Shown: in pieces, positions 35,442 through 43,564 of the stretch
Layout of the letters: each line of letters opens with the position of its first letter
Numbering within the stretch: position 1 is the first letter of the stretch
Origin: Bacilliculturomica massiliensis
Lineage (GTDB): Bacteria > Bacillota > Clostridia > Peptostreptococcales > Anaerovoracaceae
DNA: 64,000 nucleotides
Direction of reading: 5' to 3'
Assembly: GCF_900605495.1 (NCBI RefSeq)
Contig: NZ_LR027591.1
Span: forward strand, 1-64,000
The notes under the pieces: model-generated
Told to the model about the DNA's origin: nothing
What the model saw: only the letters and a program-made list of their open reading frames with translations
The model's database searches: none
Made by a program: the position numbers and the translations under genes

Positions 35442-36558
35442 GCCGGCGGAACCCGCCGCTCTGCCCCGCGCCGTCGGACGTCCCGCCGGTATTCTGTCCG
35501 CTTCCGGAGCTGCTGCTTTCGGAGCTTCCATTCTGACTTCCACCGCCCGCCGCCGGGCCGCTTCCTTCTCCGCCTGTAGACGAACTGCCTGCGCCCGTAT
35601 CCGTGGTCAGTTCCCCAGTCAGTCCTGCAAAACACAGCTGCCGGACTGCAGATGAAAGACCGGCGCCAAGGGGCTCTGAACCGCTCTCTGCGCTGTGGCT
35701 GTCTTTTTTCTTCGGCTCAGCACCGTTCTCTGTCCCGGAATTCGCCGTACTCTCTGTCTTGGACGTCTCCGTCTTCCCTTCGCTGGCCGTATCCTTCGGA
35801 GTATCAGCAGAAGCGTCTTCTCCCGTCCCCTTGCCGCCGGGTACCGTCTCCGATGCTCCGCCGCCGTCAGATGTTCCGCCACCGTCAGACGTTCCGCCGC
35901 CGGCATTTTCATCACCTGCGTTTTCCGATCCCGGCGTATCATTTCCCGGCGTCTCATTCTGCGGTCCGCTCTGATCAGACGGGCTCTCCCCGGAAGGGGA
36001 ACCGCCGTTTTCTTCCGTCTGTCCCGGCGTCTCACCCGCGGGACCGCCTGCTCCCGAACCGCCGTCCCCGGGGACGTCTCCCTCATCCGCGCTTCCTGGT
36101 CCCAGCGAGTCCGGCGTAGTGAGATCGGTTCCTGCCGCCCCGCCGGTGACCGTATTGGGCGCTTCTTCCAGACCGTTCAATTCCAGCGTCACAGCAGACA
36201 TAGAAACAACGCCCGGAAAGGATCCCAGATCCATCTCCGCCATCCACCGCGCAAGGCCGTATATGTCCTCCACCGTATTGAGCAGATAGGGATACTCCGC
36301 CGAAGATCCCGGTTCGTTTCCTTCACCGTATGCGGCGTATCTGCTGTCTTCCGCATTAAACCAGCCGTAGGAAGGCACGATGATCCGGCTTTCTGCGGCC
36401 TGGGTCCTGCCGGGATTCAGCGAAAAACAAAAACAGGACACGACAATAAGGTCGAAAATAAGCACCAGAGAAATGATCCTTCTGGTAAGCTCATTGTAAT
36501 ATGACCTCCAATGTCCTCCCTGTTTTCTGTTTTTCAAGAATCCTCTTAATAATTTCAT
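35416..36558 (-). CDS. N-terminal part of the giant GLUG protein (first frame of a split gene)
   Basis: 380 residues to the stop. A membrane segment (about 25-46) is followed by V-P-S-Y-G-W-F, a SipW-class signal variant. Then comes Y-P-Y-L-L-N-T-V-E-D-I-Y-G-L-A, the opening strand-helix of a GLUG/beta-helix module. A roughly 240-residue G/S/E/D linker runs to F-R-R-L-F-F at T8. The second half of the module, F-E-G-K-Y-F-R-L-G-A-D-V-D-L-S-S, is encoded in the next frame after more of the same linker. A -1 shift on T-TTT-TTT would fuse both into about 3730 residues. The ATG at 36558 follows GAGG; a GTG two codons earlier is possible. Alternatives are a sequencing error or a phase-variable gene. 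Confidence 0.75.
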   Translation of the reverse strand: MKLLRGFLKNRKQGGHWRSYYNELTRRIISLVLIFDLIVVSCFCFSLNPGRTQAAESRIIVPSYGWFNAEDSRYAAYGEGNEPGSSAEYPYLLNTVEDIYGLARWMAEMDLGSFPGVVSMSAVTLELNGLEEAPNTVTGGAAGTDLTTPDSLGPGSADEGDVPGDGGSGAGGPAGETPGQTEENGGSPSGESPSDQSGPQNETPGNDTPGSENAGDENAGGGTSDGGGTSDGGGASETVPGGKGTGEDASADTPKDTASEGKTETSKTESTANSGTENGAEPKKKDSHSAESGSEPLGAGLSSAVRQLCFAGLTGELTTDTGAGSSSTGGEGSGPAAGGGSQNGSSESSSSGSGQNTGGTSDGAGQSGGFRRLFFQPKLG

Positions 36559-36614
36559 AAACACTTGCCTCGTCTGCCGGAAGCATCCGGCAGCTGACTA
36601 TTCTATGCGGCAGA

Positions 36615-37325
36615 CTATTCCGCCGCGCCGAACGTTTCCACCATAGTGAGGTCGGCCCATTCCACATGATCCGACTGCTTTGCCTGCAGGCGAATAACGA
36701 TGCGCACCGGCAGACCCGCAAATACATTTTCCGTCTTCGGGCCATCGTAACAAAACCGGATGGAACCGTTGTCCTCCGTAAATACTTCCACCGGCTCTCC
36801 CGTCTGCAGGGCGCTTTCCGTGACGGCCGGCACTCTGGCGGTACGCGTCCACCATTCCCCCGCCATGATCCCGGAGTCCGTCACCTTTTGCAGCGCAAAT
36901 CCTCCGTCTCCCGTTTTCAGACTCAGATTCAGATATTGATCGTCCTGCGGCGCGGACAGCGCGCCGTTGGTAATATAGATCGCCGTGGAGGATGTGACGT
37001 TTCCCGTCCCCCCATCCTCCCAGACCGTATACTGGATCTGGAATCTGACGTCCGTGTCGATGGAAGACTTGTTGGTCAGAGTGAATGAGGAAAACAGATT
37101 CTTCCCGGGAACCATCAAGCCGTTCTCCGCCGTATAATTGACTTCATAATGCACCTTGCCTGATTCCAGCGTGAAGGCGCTGTCGTTTTTGTCCGTGAAC
37201 CAGGCGTAGGATCTGTTGGCGTTGTACGCCCCCACCAGAAAGCCCAGCAGGATCAGCGCGGCCGCGATCTTGTAAATGATCCCGCTGTTCCACGGATTAT
37301 TCTGTTGTCCGCCAGTCTTTTTCAC
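36615..37325 (-). CDS. Secreted TasA/camelysin-like protein, locus gene 11
   Basis: About 236 residues. A membrane segment ends in R-S-Y-A-W-F-T-D-K-N-D, a textbook SipW-class signal. The mature part contains F-T-L-T-N-K-S-S-I-D-T-D-V-R-F-Q-I-Q-Y, the beta-sandwich core typical of TasA/camelysin proteins. The start is uncertain: AAGGATGGTGATCC, close to the full anti-SD complement, favours the GTG at 37325; an ATG at 37337 is the alternative. Either overlaps the upstream signal peptidase gene, so translation is coupled and the protein is a likely substrate of that peptidase. Confidence 0.7.
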   Translation of the reverse strand: MKKTGGQQNNPWNSGIIYKIAAALILLGFLVGAYNANRSYAWFTDKNDSAFTLESGKVHYEVNYTAENGLMVPGKNLFSSFTLTNKSSIDTDVRFQIQYTVWEDGGTGNVTSSTAIYITNGALSAPQDDQYLNLSLKTGDGGFALQKVTDSGIMAGEWWTRTARVPAVTESALQTGEPVEVFTEDNGSIRFCYDGPKTENVFAGLPVRIVIRLQAKQSDHVEWADLTMVETFGAAE

Positions 37326-37833
37326 CTGGATCACCATCCTTTCGGCCTGTTCTTCTCCTTCTGGCAAACTCAAGCTCAAACGCCAGCCAAAGGATGACCA
37401 GCGCCACAGCTCCGATCTTCACCGCCTGTCGGTCGAAGGCCATCACCAGATAGCCCGCGTAAGGCACCGTCAGGATCACCTTCCCCTCCGCCCTCGAAAG
37501 CACCACAGGTTCCGGGTCGATGCTGTTGTTGGCGTCGCCCTTGGTCTCCGCCAGATCGCCGTCAATGGACACGATACGGTGGGTGAATCGTTTCACTTCC
37601 CCCGACCCCGTCGAACGGAAAGTCACGATATCTCCCGGTTCGTACTGTGCCTGCGGTCTGACTACCACCATGCTCCCATAGGGCAATGTGGGTTCCATAC
37701 TGCCTGACACCACGGCCAGAGATCTATAGTCTGTAAAAACAGATAGATTCAGCAGAAGCGCCAGCAAAAGCAGTACGATGAGCACCGCGTTCAGCGCCGC
37801 GCGAAATACGATACTGTCACTTATCTTCTTCAT
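37297..37833 (-). CDS. ER/SipW-type signal peptidase I (a)
   Basis: The 178-residue membrane protease has an N-terminal membrane segment (about 14-32), the catalytic serine in V-V-S-G-S-M-E-P (Ser45) and, in place of the usual lysine, a histidine in F-T-H-R-I (His85), then K-G-D-A-N-N and a C-terminal membrane segment. The Ser-His arrangement defines the ER/archaeal/SipW branch (S26B), which in Bacillus matures TasA-type fibre proteins. It overlaps the second peptidase gene upstream by 17 bases and the A-W-F protein gene downstream. Confidence 0.9.
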   Translation of the reverse strand: MKKISDSIVFRAALNAVLIVLLLLALLLNLSVFTDYRSLAVVSGSMEPTLPYGSMVVVRPQAQYEPGDIVTFRSTGSGEVKRFTHRIVSIDGDLAETKGDANNSIDPEPVVLSRAEGKVILTVPYAGYLVMAFDRQAVKIGAVALVILWLAFELEFARRRRTGRKDGDPGEKDWRTTE

Positions 37834-38407
37834 GTTCCGACTCCCGGTCAAGCTCCGCCTCCGCCTCGCTGCGGATGATGTTCACGATATCTCCAATGTT
37901 GAAAATCACGATGAGAAGCAGCGGAGCCAGCACGAGAAAAATGTAGCCGTACTTGCTGGCCGCCACGTTGACGAAAGACCCGAACAGCGCTGAGCTGAAC
38001 ACTACCTTTCCCAGCAGGTTTTCCCCATATACCACATAAGGGTCCTTTATGGCGTTGGCGTCCCCCTTTGTGATAAAGCAGAGACGGCCTTTCTCATCTG
38101 TTCCCACTTCTGCGATCCTGTGAGTGTTGATCTCTCCCATGATCGCCGGATCTCTGGAATAAAAAGAGATCACATCCCCCTCTTCCAGGTCTTCCGGGTC
38201 AGTTTCCTTTACAAAGACCACCGCTCCCTCCGGTATATTGGGCTCCATGCTGCCCGATACTACCCGCAGCAGCGAGATCCCCCAGAGCTGGGGCGCGTCT
38301 CCTTTTTCTGTTGTAAGCACCGTCCACAGCGCGGCGATGGCGATCACGATAGCCCCCACAGCCGCCGCAGTAACGGCGATATCGATCCACTTTGACGTTT
38401 TCTTCAA
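37817..38407 (-). CDS. ER/SipW-type signal peptidase I (b)
   Basis: The 196-residue protein has a membrane segment (about 9-30), catalytic V-V-S-G-S-M-E-P (Ser53), I-N-T-H-R-I with His96, I-T-K-G-D-A-N and a C-terminal membrane segment with an acidic cytoplasmic tail. It belongs to the same Ser-His branch as its overlapping neighbour, with which it shares little outside the motifs, so it is not a recent duplicate. The start codon is TTG with a weak GAGAAGAG site. Presumably it processes a subset of the A-W-F proteins of this locus. Confidence 0.88.
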   Translation of the reverse strand: MKKTSKWIDIAVTAAAVGAIVIAIAALWTVLTTEKGDAPQLWGISLLRVVSGSMEPNIPEGAVVFVKETDPEDLEEGDVISFYSRDPAIMGEINTHRIAEVGTDEKGRLCFITKGDANAIKDPYVVYGENLLGKVVFSSALFGSFVNVAASKYGYIFLVLAPLLLIVIFNIGDIVNIIRSEAEAELDRESEHEEDK

Positions 38408-38508
38408 TGCTACTCTTCTCTTTTCCTTCAGCTCCCCATTTTACCAGGCCTTATACCGGCTGCCGCCGCGGCCTGTCTTTCTGTCTGCCGCCACGGTCTC
38501 CCGGACTC

Positions 38509-39168
38509 CTACTGGGCCAGCGTCGTGCTCACAGAGAACAGCCCCTCCGTTTTCAGCAGCGTAAAGCTGTTTCCCGCAGCAGCGCCCGTTCCCGTCTGCG
38601 CCTCAGGGCCTTCTCCTTCTGCCACGAACTGCACCCGATACTGAAGTTCCAATGTCTCGCCGGACTTCAGCGAAAAATTCCTGTCGAAGAAGAACTCCTT
38701 ATCCCTTCCCAGAAACCGATACGCCTGCTCCTCATATATACCGGAGCCCTCCGCCTTCTTTAAAATAGAAAGCCGCAGCGCGTCAGACAAACAGTCCTCA
38801 GCGGAATCCGTCGGGATCTGACCGTACTCCGTACCGGCATCGTCCCGCCGATAATTCTTCACATCGGAAAGTCCCAGATAAACCCTGCAGGCGCCGCCGT
38901 TGTTCTGTATGGATACCAGATAGGTCAGCGTATCCCCCGGCTTCATGTTTTCCGCCCTCATGATGGCGTTTCCATCCTTTGACGGAAGAGGATTTCCATC
39001 CTGATCCGTTATGGTAACGTTCACGGAAAGGGACGGCGACGCAAAGCGAAATGCGTCTGTAAACGGCGTCATCCAGTTGATGAACCACGCCAGCGTCACG
39101 GCGGCCAGCATCAGCAGCGTCAGAAACAGCACGATCACGCCGCGCCTGAGCTGCCTCCGCCTATCCAT
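38509..39168 (-). CDS. Secreted TasA/camelysin-like protein, locus gene 8
   Basis: 219 residues. A membrane segment (about 9-27) ends in V-T-L-A-W-F-I-N-W, the SipW-class signal. The mature part has V-S-I-Q-N-N-G-G-A-C-R-V-Y-L-G-L, a clear camelysin/TasA N-x-G strand pair, and ends in a strand pair S-G-E-T-L-E-L-Q-Y-R-V-Q-F. Its start overlaps the end of the DUF2357 gene by eight bases, so secreted subunit and putative assembly factor are translationally coupled. Confidence 0.72.
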   Translation of the reverse strand: MDRRRQLRRGVIVLFLTLLMLAAVTLAWFINWMTPFTDAFRFASPSLSVNVTITDQDGNPLPSKDGNAIMRAENMKPGDTLTYLVSIQNNGGACRVYLGLSDVKNYRRDDAGTEYGQIPTDSAEDCLSDALRLSILKKAEGSGIYEEQAYRFLGRDKEFFFDRNFSLKSGETLELQYRVQFVAEGEGPEAQTGTGAAAGNSFTLLKTEGLFSVSTTLAQ

Positions 39169-41083
39169 CGGACTCCTTCTTCAGATCTGTCTGCGGTCCG
39201 GCTTCCGCCTGCCGCATATTATTGTAGATCGCCATCTGTTCCTTCTCCGCTCTGCGCCGGGCTGCTTCATTCGCCCTGCGCACCGCTTCCATCCGGCGTT
39301 CCATTTCTAGTTCTTCCGCCGTCTTTTCCGGCGGCTTCTTTCCATCGTCTTTGTTCTTTTCTTTCTCTTCCAACGCTTTCAGGCGTGCTTTCTCTTTCTC
39401 TTCAGCCTCCCTGGCTTTGGCTTTTTCCTTTTCTTCCAGCGCTTTCAGACGGGCTTTTTCCTTCTCCGCCGCGGCCTTCGCCTTGGCTTTTTCCTGTTCG
39501 GCCAGCGCTTTCGCCTTCGCCCGTTCTTTCGCTTTTTCTTCCGCGGCTTTCAGGCGGGCTTTCTCCCGCTCTGCCGCGGCCTTCGCCTTAGCTTTCTCTT
39601 TCTCCGCGGCCTCCCTGGCTTTGGCTTTTTCCTTCTCTTCCAGCGCTTTCAGACGGGCTTTTTCCTTCTCCGCCGCGGCCTTCGCCTTGGCTTTTTCCTG
39701 TTCGGCCAGCGCTTTCGCCTTCGCCCGCTCTTTGGCCTTTTCCTCCGCGGCTTTCAGACGGGCTTTCTCCCGCTCTGCCGCGGCCTTCGCCTTAGCTTTC
39801 TCTTTCTCCGCGGCCTCCCTGGCTTTGGCTTTTTCCTTCTCTTCCAGCGCTTTCAGACGGGCTTTTTCCTTCTCCGCCGCAGCCTTCGCCTTGGCTTTTT
39901 CTTTCTCCTCCAGCGCCTTCTTTTTAGCCTGCTCTTTCTCCCTGGCCAGACGCTCTTTTTCCTTCTGTTTCTCTTTTTCCAGCCGCTTTTTTTCGGCGGC
40001 GGCCTGACGCTGTTCGATGCGGGCCTGGGCTCTGGTGATCTCTTCTATGATCACTTTCCTGACTTCCACGTCGGGAATATCGTAGTCGTCTACAATTTCT
40101 TCCACGATCTGTTTCACGAACTTGGGTTTGATCTTTTTGCGTCTTTTTACATTCTGATCGATGGGACGCTCGTCGTTTTCCAGCAGAGACTTGAACACCG
40201 TATAATTCAGAATCATATTTGTATACATCTGATACAGATATTCTTCATCAAAATCAAGCGCCGTCTCCTTAACGTCGATGCTGTAGCCCACATCATCGTA
40301 CTGTTCCAGAAAGGCCCACAGCGTGTAACACTTTTTGTAGTTCGGATCCTTCATCAGAAGATTGGTCCGCTGGACAGGGGATCTCACCTCTGAAGTTCCG
40401 GACATGATCTCCATGAACGGAGAGCGCTTGAATTCCATTACGATGCGGCGCACCCTGTCGATCCGCTTAAACACGTCCATGTGCTGGGCGTCCGTCTCCA
40501 TGTAAGACTGTTTATTTTTGATGTTCATCTCCAGCGTGTAACTGATCGCCTCGTAATCGTCTTCCATCTCCGAGGCAATGCTCAGCCGGGATTCTTTTTC
40601 GTCCCCGGTGGACCAGAATATGATGTCCGTCCGCTTATCGATAAAGGTGACCAGCCGTTTGATCAGCGTGTAGATAAAACGGTTTTCGTAAAGGTTGTAG
40701 CTCTCCTCTGTGGTAACATTCAATATCTTGGTAGGCTGAATGTTACCCCCCTTGATCTCTCCGATAAACTGCGTGTTTCGGGCCAGATGCTTTACGGAGT
40801 CCGCGGTTATCTTTTTCGCCAGCTCGATGGGCACCACGGCCTCGTTGGAGGCGATGAAGCGGCGGGGCTTTGAAATGATCGCGTCTATGGCCGTGATCCC
40901 CTCTTCCACCCTGGTGAGCCACTTTTCATCCACTTCTTTATGTAAAATACGGTTGGTCTGCTGTATGGTGTGGGGACTGCACTCCAGGAGCTCGAACAGA
41001 TACTGGTAGTACGCGTCGTTTTCCAGAGTCCTGGCGACTTTATTCCGATATCGCAGATAAAAATCGTTCAGCGTGGCAGCCAT
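39161..41083 (-). CDS. DUF2357-type protein with a long charged single helix
   Basis: 640 residues. The N-terminal part (about 1-310) resembles DUF2357, the partner domain of McrB-type ATPases, with the typical E-S-Y-N-L-Y-E-N-R-F-I-Y-T-L-I motif near residues 122-137. No PD-(D/E)xK nuclease motif follows. Residues about 340-600 are instead an almost uninterrupted K/E/A/R-rich stretch (KEKAKAKAAAEKEKARLKAL-type) built from a 68-residue repeat, predicted to form a stable single alpha-helix some tens of nanometres long. GGAGGGAAC precedes the ATG. It follows the McrB-like gene by 27 bases and overlaps an A-W-F protein gene. I infer a non-nucleolytic scaffold or lever working with the ATPase. 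Confidence 0.75.
   Translation of the reverse strand: MAATLNDFYLRYRNKVARTLENDAYYQYLFELLECSPHTIQQTNRILHKEVDEKWLTRVEEGITAIDAIISKPRRFIASNEAVVPIELAKKITADSVKHLARNTQFIGEIKGGNIQPTKILNVTTEESYNLYENRFIYTLIKRLVTFIDKRTDIIFWSTGDEKESRLSIASEMEDDYEAISYTLEMNIKNKQSYMETDAQHMDVFKRIDRVRRIVMEFKRSPFMEIMSGTSEVRSPVQRTNLLMKDPNYKKCYTLWAFLEQYDDVGYSIDVKETALDFDEEYLYQMYTNMILNYTVFKSLLENDERPIDQNVKRRKKIKPKFVKQIVEEIVDDYDIPDVEVRKVIIEEITRAQARIEQRQAAAEKKRLEKEKQKEKERLAREKEQAKKKALEEKEKAKAKAAAEKEKARLKALEEKEKAKAREAAEKEKAKAKAAAEREKARLKAAEEKAKERAKAKALAEQEKAKAKAAAEKEKARLKALEEKEKAKAREAAEKEKAKAKAAAEREKARLKAAEEKAKERAKAKALAEQEKAKAKAAAEKEKARLKALEEKEKAKAREAEEKEKARLKALEEKEKNKDDGKKPPEKTAEELEMERRMEAVRRANEAARRRAEKEQMAIYNNMRQAEAGPQTDLKKESDG
39370..39960. 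repeat. 204-bp tandem repeat inside the DUF2357 gene
   Basis: The block beginning CAGCGCTTTCAGACGGGCTT recurs at 39437, 39641 and 39845, an exact 204-base period (68 codons), with near-identical intervening sequence and shorter 30- to 60-base sub-repeats. The high identity points to recent expansion, and copy number may vary between strains. Confidence 0.92.
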
Positions 41084-41110
41084 GGCCTGTTCCCTCCTCT
41101 CCCGCCGATG

Positions 41111-42640
41111 CTAGAAGAGATTCTGTATCTTAAGCAGATATCTCTTGGATTCCGGCAGTCCTGATTTGCCGAATGTTTTTTCCACAAAGGCGATCAGTTC
41201 TTTTATCTCATCCCTGACATAGGAAATATTCATACTCTCAAATTTTTTCAGGATCTTTCTGCCGATGATGTAGTCAAGCGCCTCGCCCTCCGTGCCTCCG
41301 CAGGCCACGTAGACGGGAACGAAGTCCTCCATCTGGCGCAGAATACGATTTCCGAACGACATCTTGAACCGCGTCATCAGATAGCCGTCCAGCTTATCCA
41401 GTTTGGTCCTCATGGCGGGACTGATGGGGAAATCCTCCTTTGCCTGAGCAAAAAGACTGTTCAGATACCCGGTCGAAATGTTGACGGCCTCCGTATCCGG
41501 CGCCTCAAAGGGCTCCGCCTTTTCATTGATCTCGATGGGAATAGCCCGGTCGTACACTTTGTCGGTGATCGTAAATGTGGAATCATCATTGTTGGCCGTA
41601 CCAACAAACCAGATATTGGGCGACACCTTCAGCTTGCCCTCCGACATCAGTTTCGGATCGCCGGGCCAGCCCACGGGCACCAGATCCACGAGCCATTCGT
41701 CCACGGACGGCATTTCAAGCACGGACAGCATTTCCGCGAAATAGTATTCCACCCGGGCCAGATTCATCTCGTCCAGTACGATAAAACTGGGTTCTTCCCT
41801 GTATCCCGCCTCGTAAACGCTTTTCAGGAACTCCGTCTCGTTGAAGCGCTTCGTAAATTCATTGAAATATCCCAGCAGTTCCGTGCGGTCTCTGTAAGAA
41901 GGCTGCACGGAGACCAGGGCCGCCGGATTGTTGAGAAACCTGGAAAAAGAATAGGGAAGACTGGTCTTTCCCGTTCCGCTGATTCCCTCCAGAATCAGGA
42001 TCTTTGTGGAAGCCATTCCCGCCACAAAGAGCCGGATGATTTCTTCCTTATAGTACAGGCCCATGCGGGAGCAGGCGTAATTCCTGTACCGCGCGATGAG
42101 GTCCTCCAGACTGATGCTCTCGTTAAAGACCGGGGCCTGATAGTCCTCATATTTTTCATCCACCATAGACAGCTTCGTAAAGCGCTGTTCTCCGGTTTCT
42201 GTTTTCTTCTCTTTTTCCTTCAGACTGACCAGTTGATCCGCGTCGTCCGGATTCAGTCCAAGCTGAGACACCTGCATGGCCATGATCTTATTCTTTTCGT
42301 CGATCAGGTCCACCACCTGGCGATTCAGCGCGCCGATCTCCCGCAGCAGATCTTCCTCATCCAGCTTATCCCGCTTCCGGGCGATCTTCCGTTTGATGTA
42401 GAGGACCAGTTTCAGGACCAGAAGCACCACCACTGCTATGAGCAGCGCCGCCAGCAGCACGGCCATCACCCACTGAAAGGGGCCGAAGAAGGCTGCGTAG
42501 CTCATGAAGATGGTGACGTATTCCTTTACATCGGTAAAAAACAACTTCAGAAAAGCGCCTCCGATGGTAGCGAAAAAGCCGAATATATTAACGGCGATCA
42601 TGCCAAGCAGTTCATAGGCCAGCTTTAAAAACTCGCTCAT
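41111..42640 (-). CDS. Membrane-anchored McrB-like AAA+ ATPase
   Basis: 509 residues. Two or more N-terminal membrane segments (about 8-35 and 52-85) are followed by a short coiled coil (about 90-120) and a McrB/MoxR-type AAA+ domain. Walker A is G-I-S-G-T-G-K-T-S near 220, Walker B F-I-V-L-D-E-M-N near 290, sensor 1 V-G-T-A-N-N-D near 346, and a later R-x-I-P-I-E-I segment follows. McrB proteins are GTPases or ATPases that usually drive cytosolic restriction complexes; membrane anchoring is unusual. It sits between a signal peptidase gene (six bases away) and the DUF2357 gene. I infer a motor for surface-fibre assembly or export, not restriction. Confidence 0.85.
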   Translation of the reverse strand: MSEFLKLAYELLGMIAVNIFGFFATIGGAFLKLFFTDVKEYVTIFMSYAAFFGPFQWVMAVLLAALLIAVVVLLVLKLVLYIKRKIARKRDKLDEEDLLREIGALNRQVVDLIDEKNKIMAMQVSQLGLNPDDADQLVSLKEKEKKTETGEQRFTKLSMVDEKYEDYQAPVFNESISLEDLIARYRNYACSRMGLYYKEEIIRLFVAGMASTKILILEGISGTGKTSLPYSFSRFLNNPAALVSVQPSYRDRTELLGYFNEFTKRFNETEFLKSVYEAGYREEPSFIVLDEMNLARVEYYFAEMLSVLEMPSVDEWLVDLVPVGWPGDPKLMSEGKLKVSPNIWFVGTANNDDSTFTITDKVYDRAIPIEINEKAEPFEAPDTEAVNISTGYLNSLFAQAKEDFPISPAMRTKLDKLDGYLMTRFKMSFGNRILRQMEDFVPVYVACGGTEGEALDYIIGRKILKKFESMNISYVRDEIKELIAFVEKTFGKSGLPESKRYLLKIQNLF

Positions 42641-42646
42641 GCTCTT

Positions 42647-43468
42647 CTATTCCTCTTTTCCAGATTCTCCGCTCTTTTCTGACGTGTGGGCAGCCCCGCG
42701 CTGCGCTGCCGCTCTGGCCGCTGCCGCTCTCGCCGCCGCGGCTTTTGCAGCTGCTGGAACTGCGGCATCGGCCCCGGCCTGAGCTTCCGCCGGCCTGTCT
42801 TTTGACCGATCCTCCGGCTCGCCGGCTTCCCGCGATCCATTCTCCCGTTCCGCCTCCAGCTTTTTGCGGACTTCTTCCTCGATCTGCTGTCTCGACGCCT
42901 CGCCCGCTTCTCTCACCGCTTCCTTTTTCATCTCTATGATGAGAAGGATCAGCTTATACAGCTGCCAGATAAAGAACAACAGGAGCGGCAGTACGATGAT
43001 GACGAGGAATCCGGTGCTCGAACTGAGTATATTCAGGATCTGTCCCATAACCGGGATCTTAAAGCAGTACTCGCCGATAATATCGCCCTGAGAGACGATC
43101 AGATTATCCGGCAGCTCGTTGGCGTCACCTTTGGTCATGAACTGGATCATACCATTTTCGTCGTGTTTTTCAATGATCCTGTGGGTATTGATCGCCCGTT
43201 GATTCTCGATCAGCGTCCAGTAAGCGATGATATCGCCTTCCTGCAGCTGCGCCGCGTCCACAGCCTTGACGACGATCAGGTCATTCTGACCGAACTCCGG
43301 TCTCATGGAATCTGTCAGCACCGACATGGGCGTGTAGCCCCCGATGCTGGCCACCCCGGTCTCGCTCTTTGCAGAAAATGTGACGATGGAGAAAAACGCC
43401 GCAATAATGACCACAAGCCAGAGCAGCACGTTCAGTGCCACATTCAGCACTTTTGACGCAGTTTTCAT
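42647..43468 (-). CDS. ER/SipW-type signal peptidase I (c) with Ala-rich cytoplasmic tail
   Basis: 273 residues. An N-terminal membrane segment (about 9-31), catalytic L-T-D-S-M-R-P (Ser54), I-N-T-H-R-I with His96, M-T-K-G-D-A-N and a second membrane segment (about 145-172) are followed by a 100-residue cytoplasmic tail: a charged coiled-coil part, then an A/K/R/E-rich part. The tail is absent from the other two peptidases and could dock on the McrB-like ATPase encoded six bases downstream (inference). AAGAAGGA precedes the ATG. Confidence 0.88.
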   Translation of the reverse strand: MKTASKVLNVALNVLLWLVVIIAAFFSIVTFSAKSETGVASIGGYTPMSVLTDSMRPEFGQNDLIVVKAVDAAQLQEGDIIAYWTLIENQRAINTHRIIEKHDENGMIQFMTKGDANELPDNLIVSQGDIIGEYCFKIPVMGQILNILSSSTGFLVIIVLPLLLFFIWQLYKLILLIIEMKKEAVREAGEASRQQIEEEVRKKLEAERENGSREAGEPEDRSKDRPAEAQAGADAAVPAAAKAAAARAAAARAAAQRGAAHTSEKSGESGKEE

Positions 43469-43564
43469 TCCTTCTTTTTCCTTTCGTGTTTCAATGCAGG
43501 CCGGCCGCCCCTACCGCAGCCGGACGCCGCGTCGTATGCAGCGGAAACGGATCCCTCTTTATAA

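Noticed and set aside
39351-40007. A plus-strand frame rich in F, S and A opposite the charged-helix repeats
   Set aside because: It is the complement of the K/E/A repeat codons, and it has no ribosome binding site or plausible fold.
41083-41111. A type IV restriction (McrBC) defence system
   Set aside because: The ATPase is membrane-anchored, no nuclease motif is visible in the partner, and the genes are embedded in and coupled to secretion genes, so restriction is not the simplest reading.
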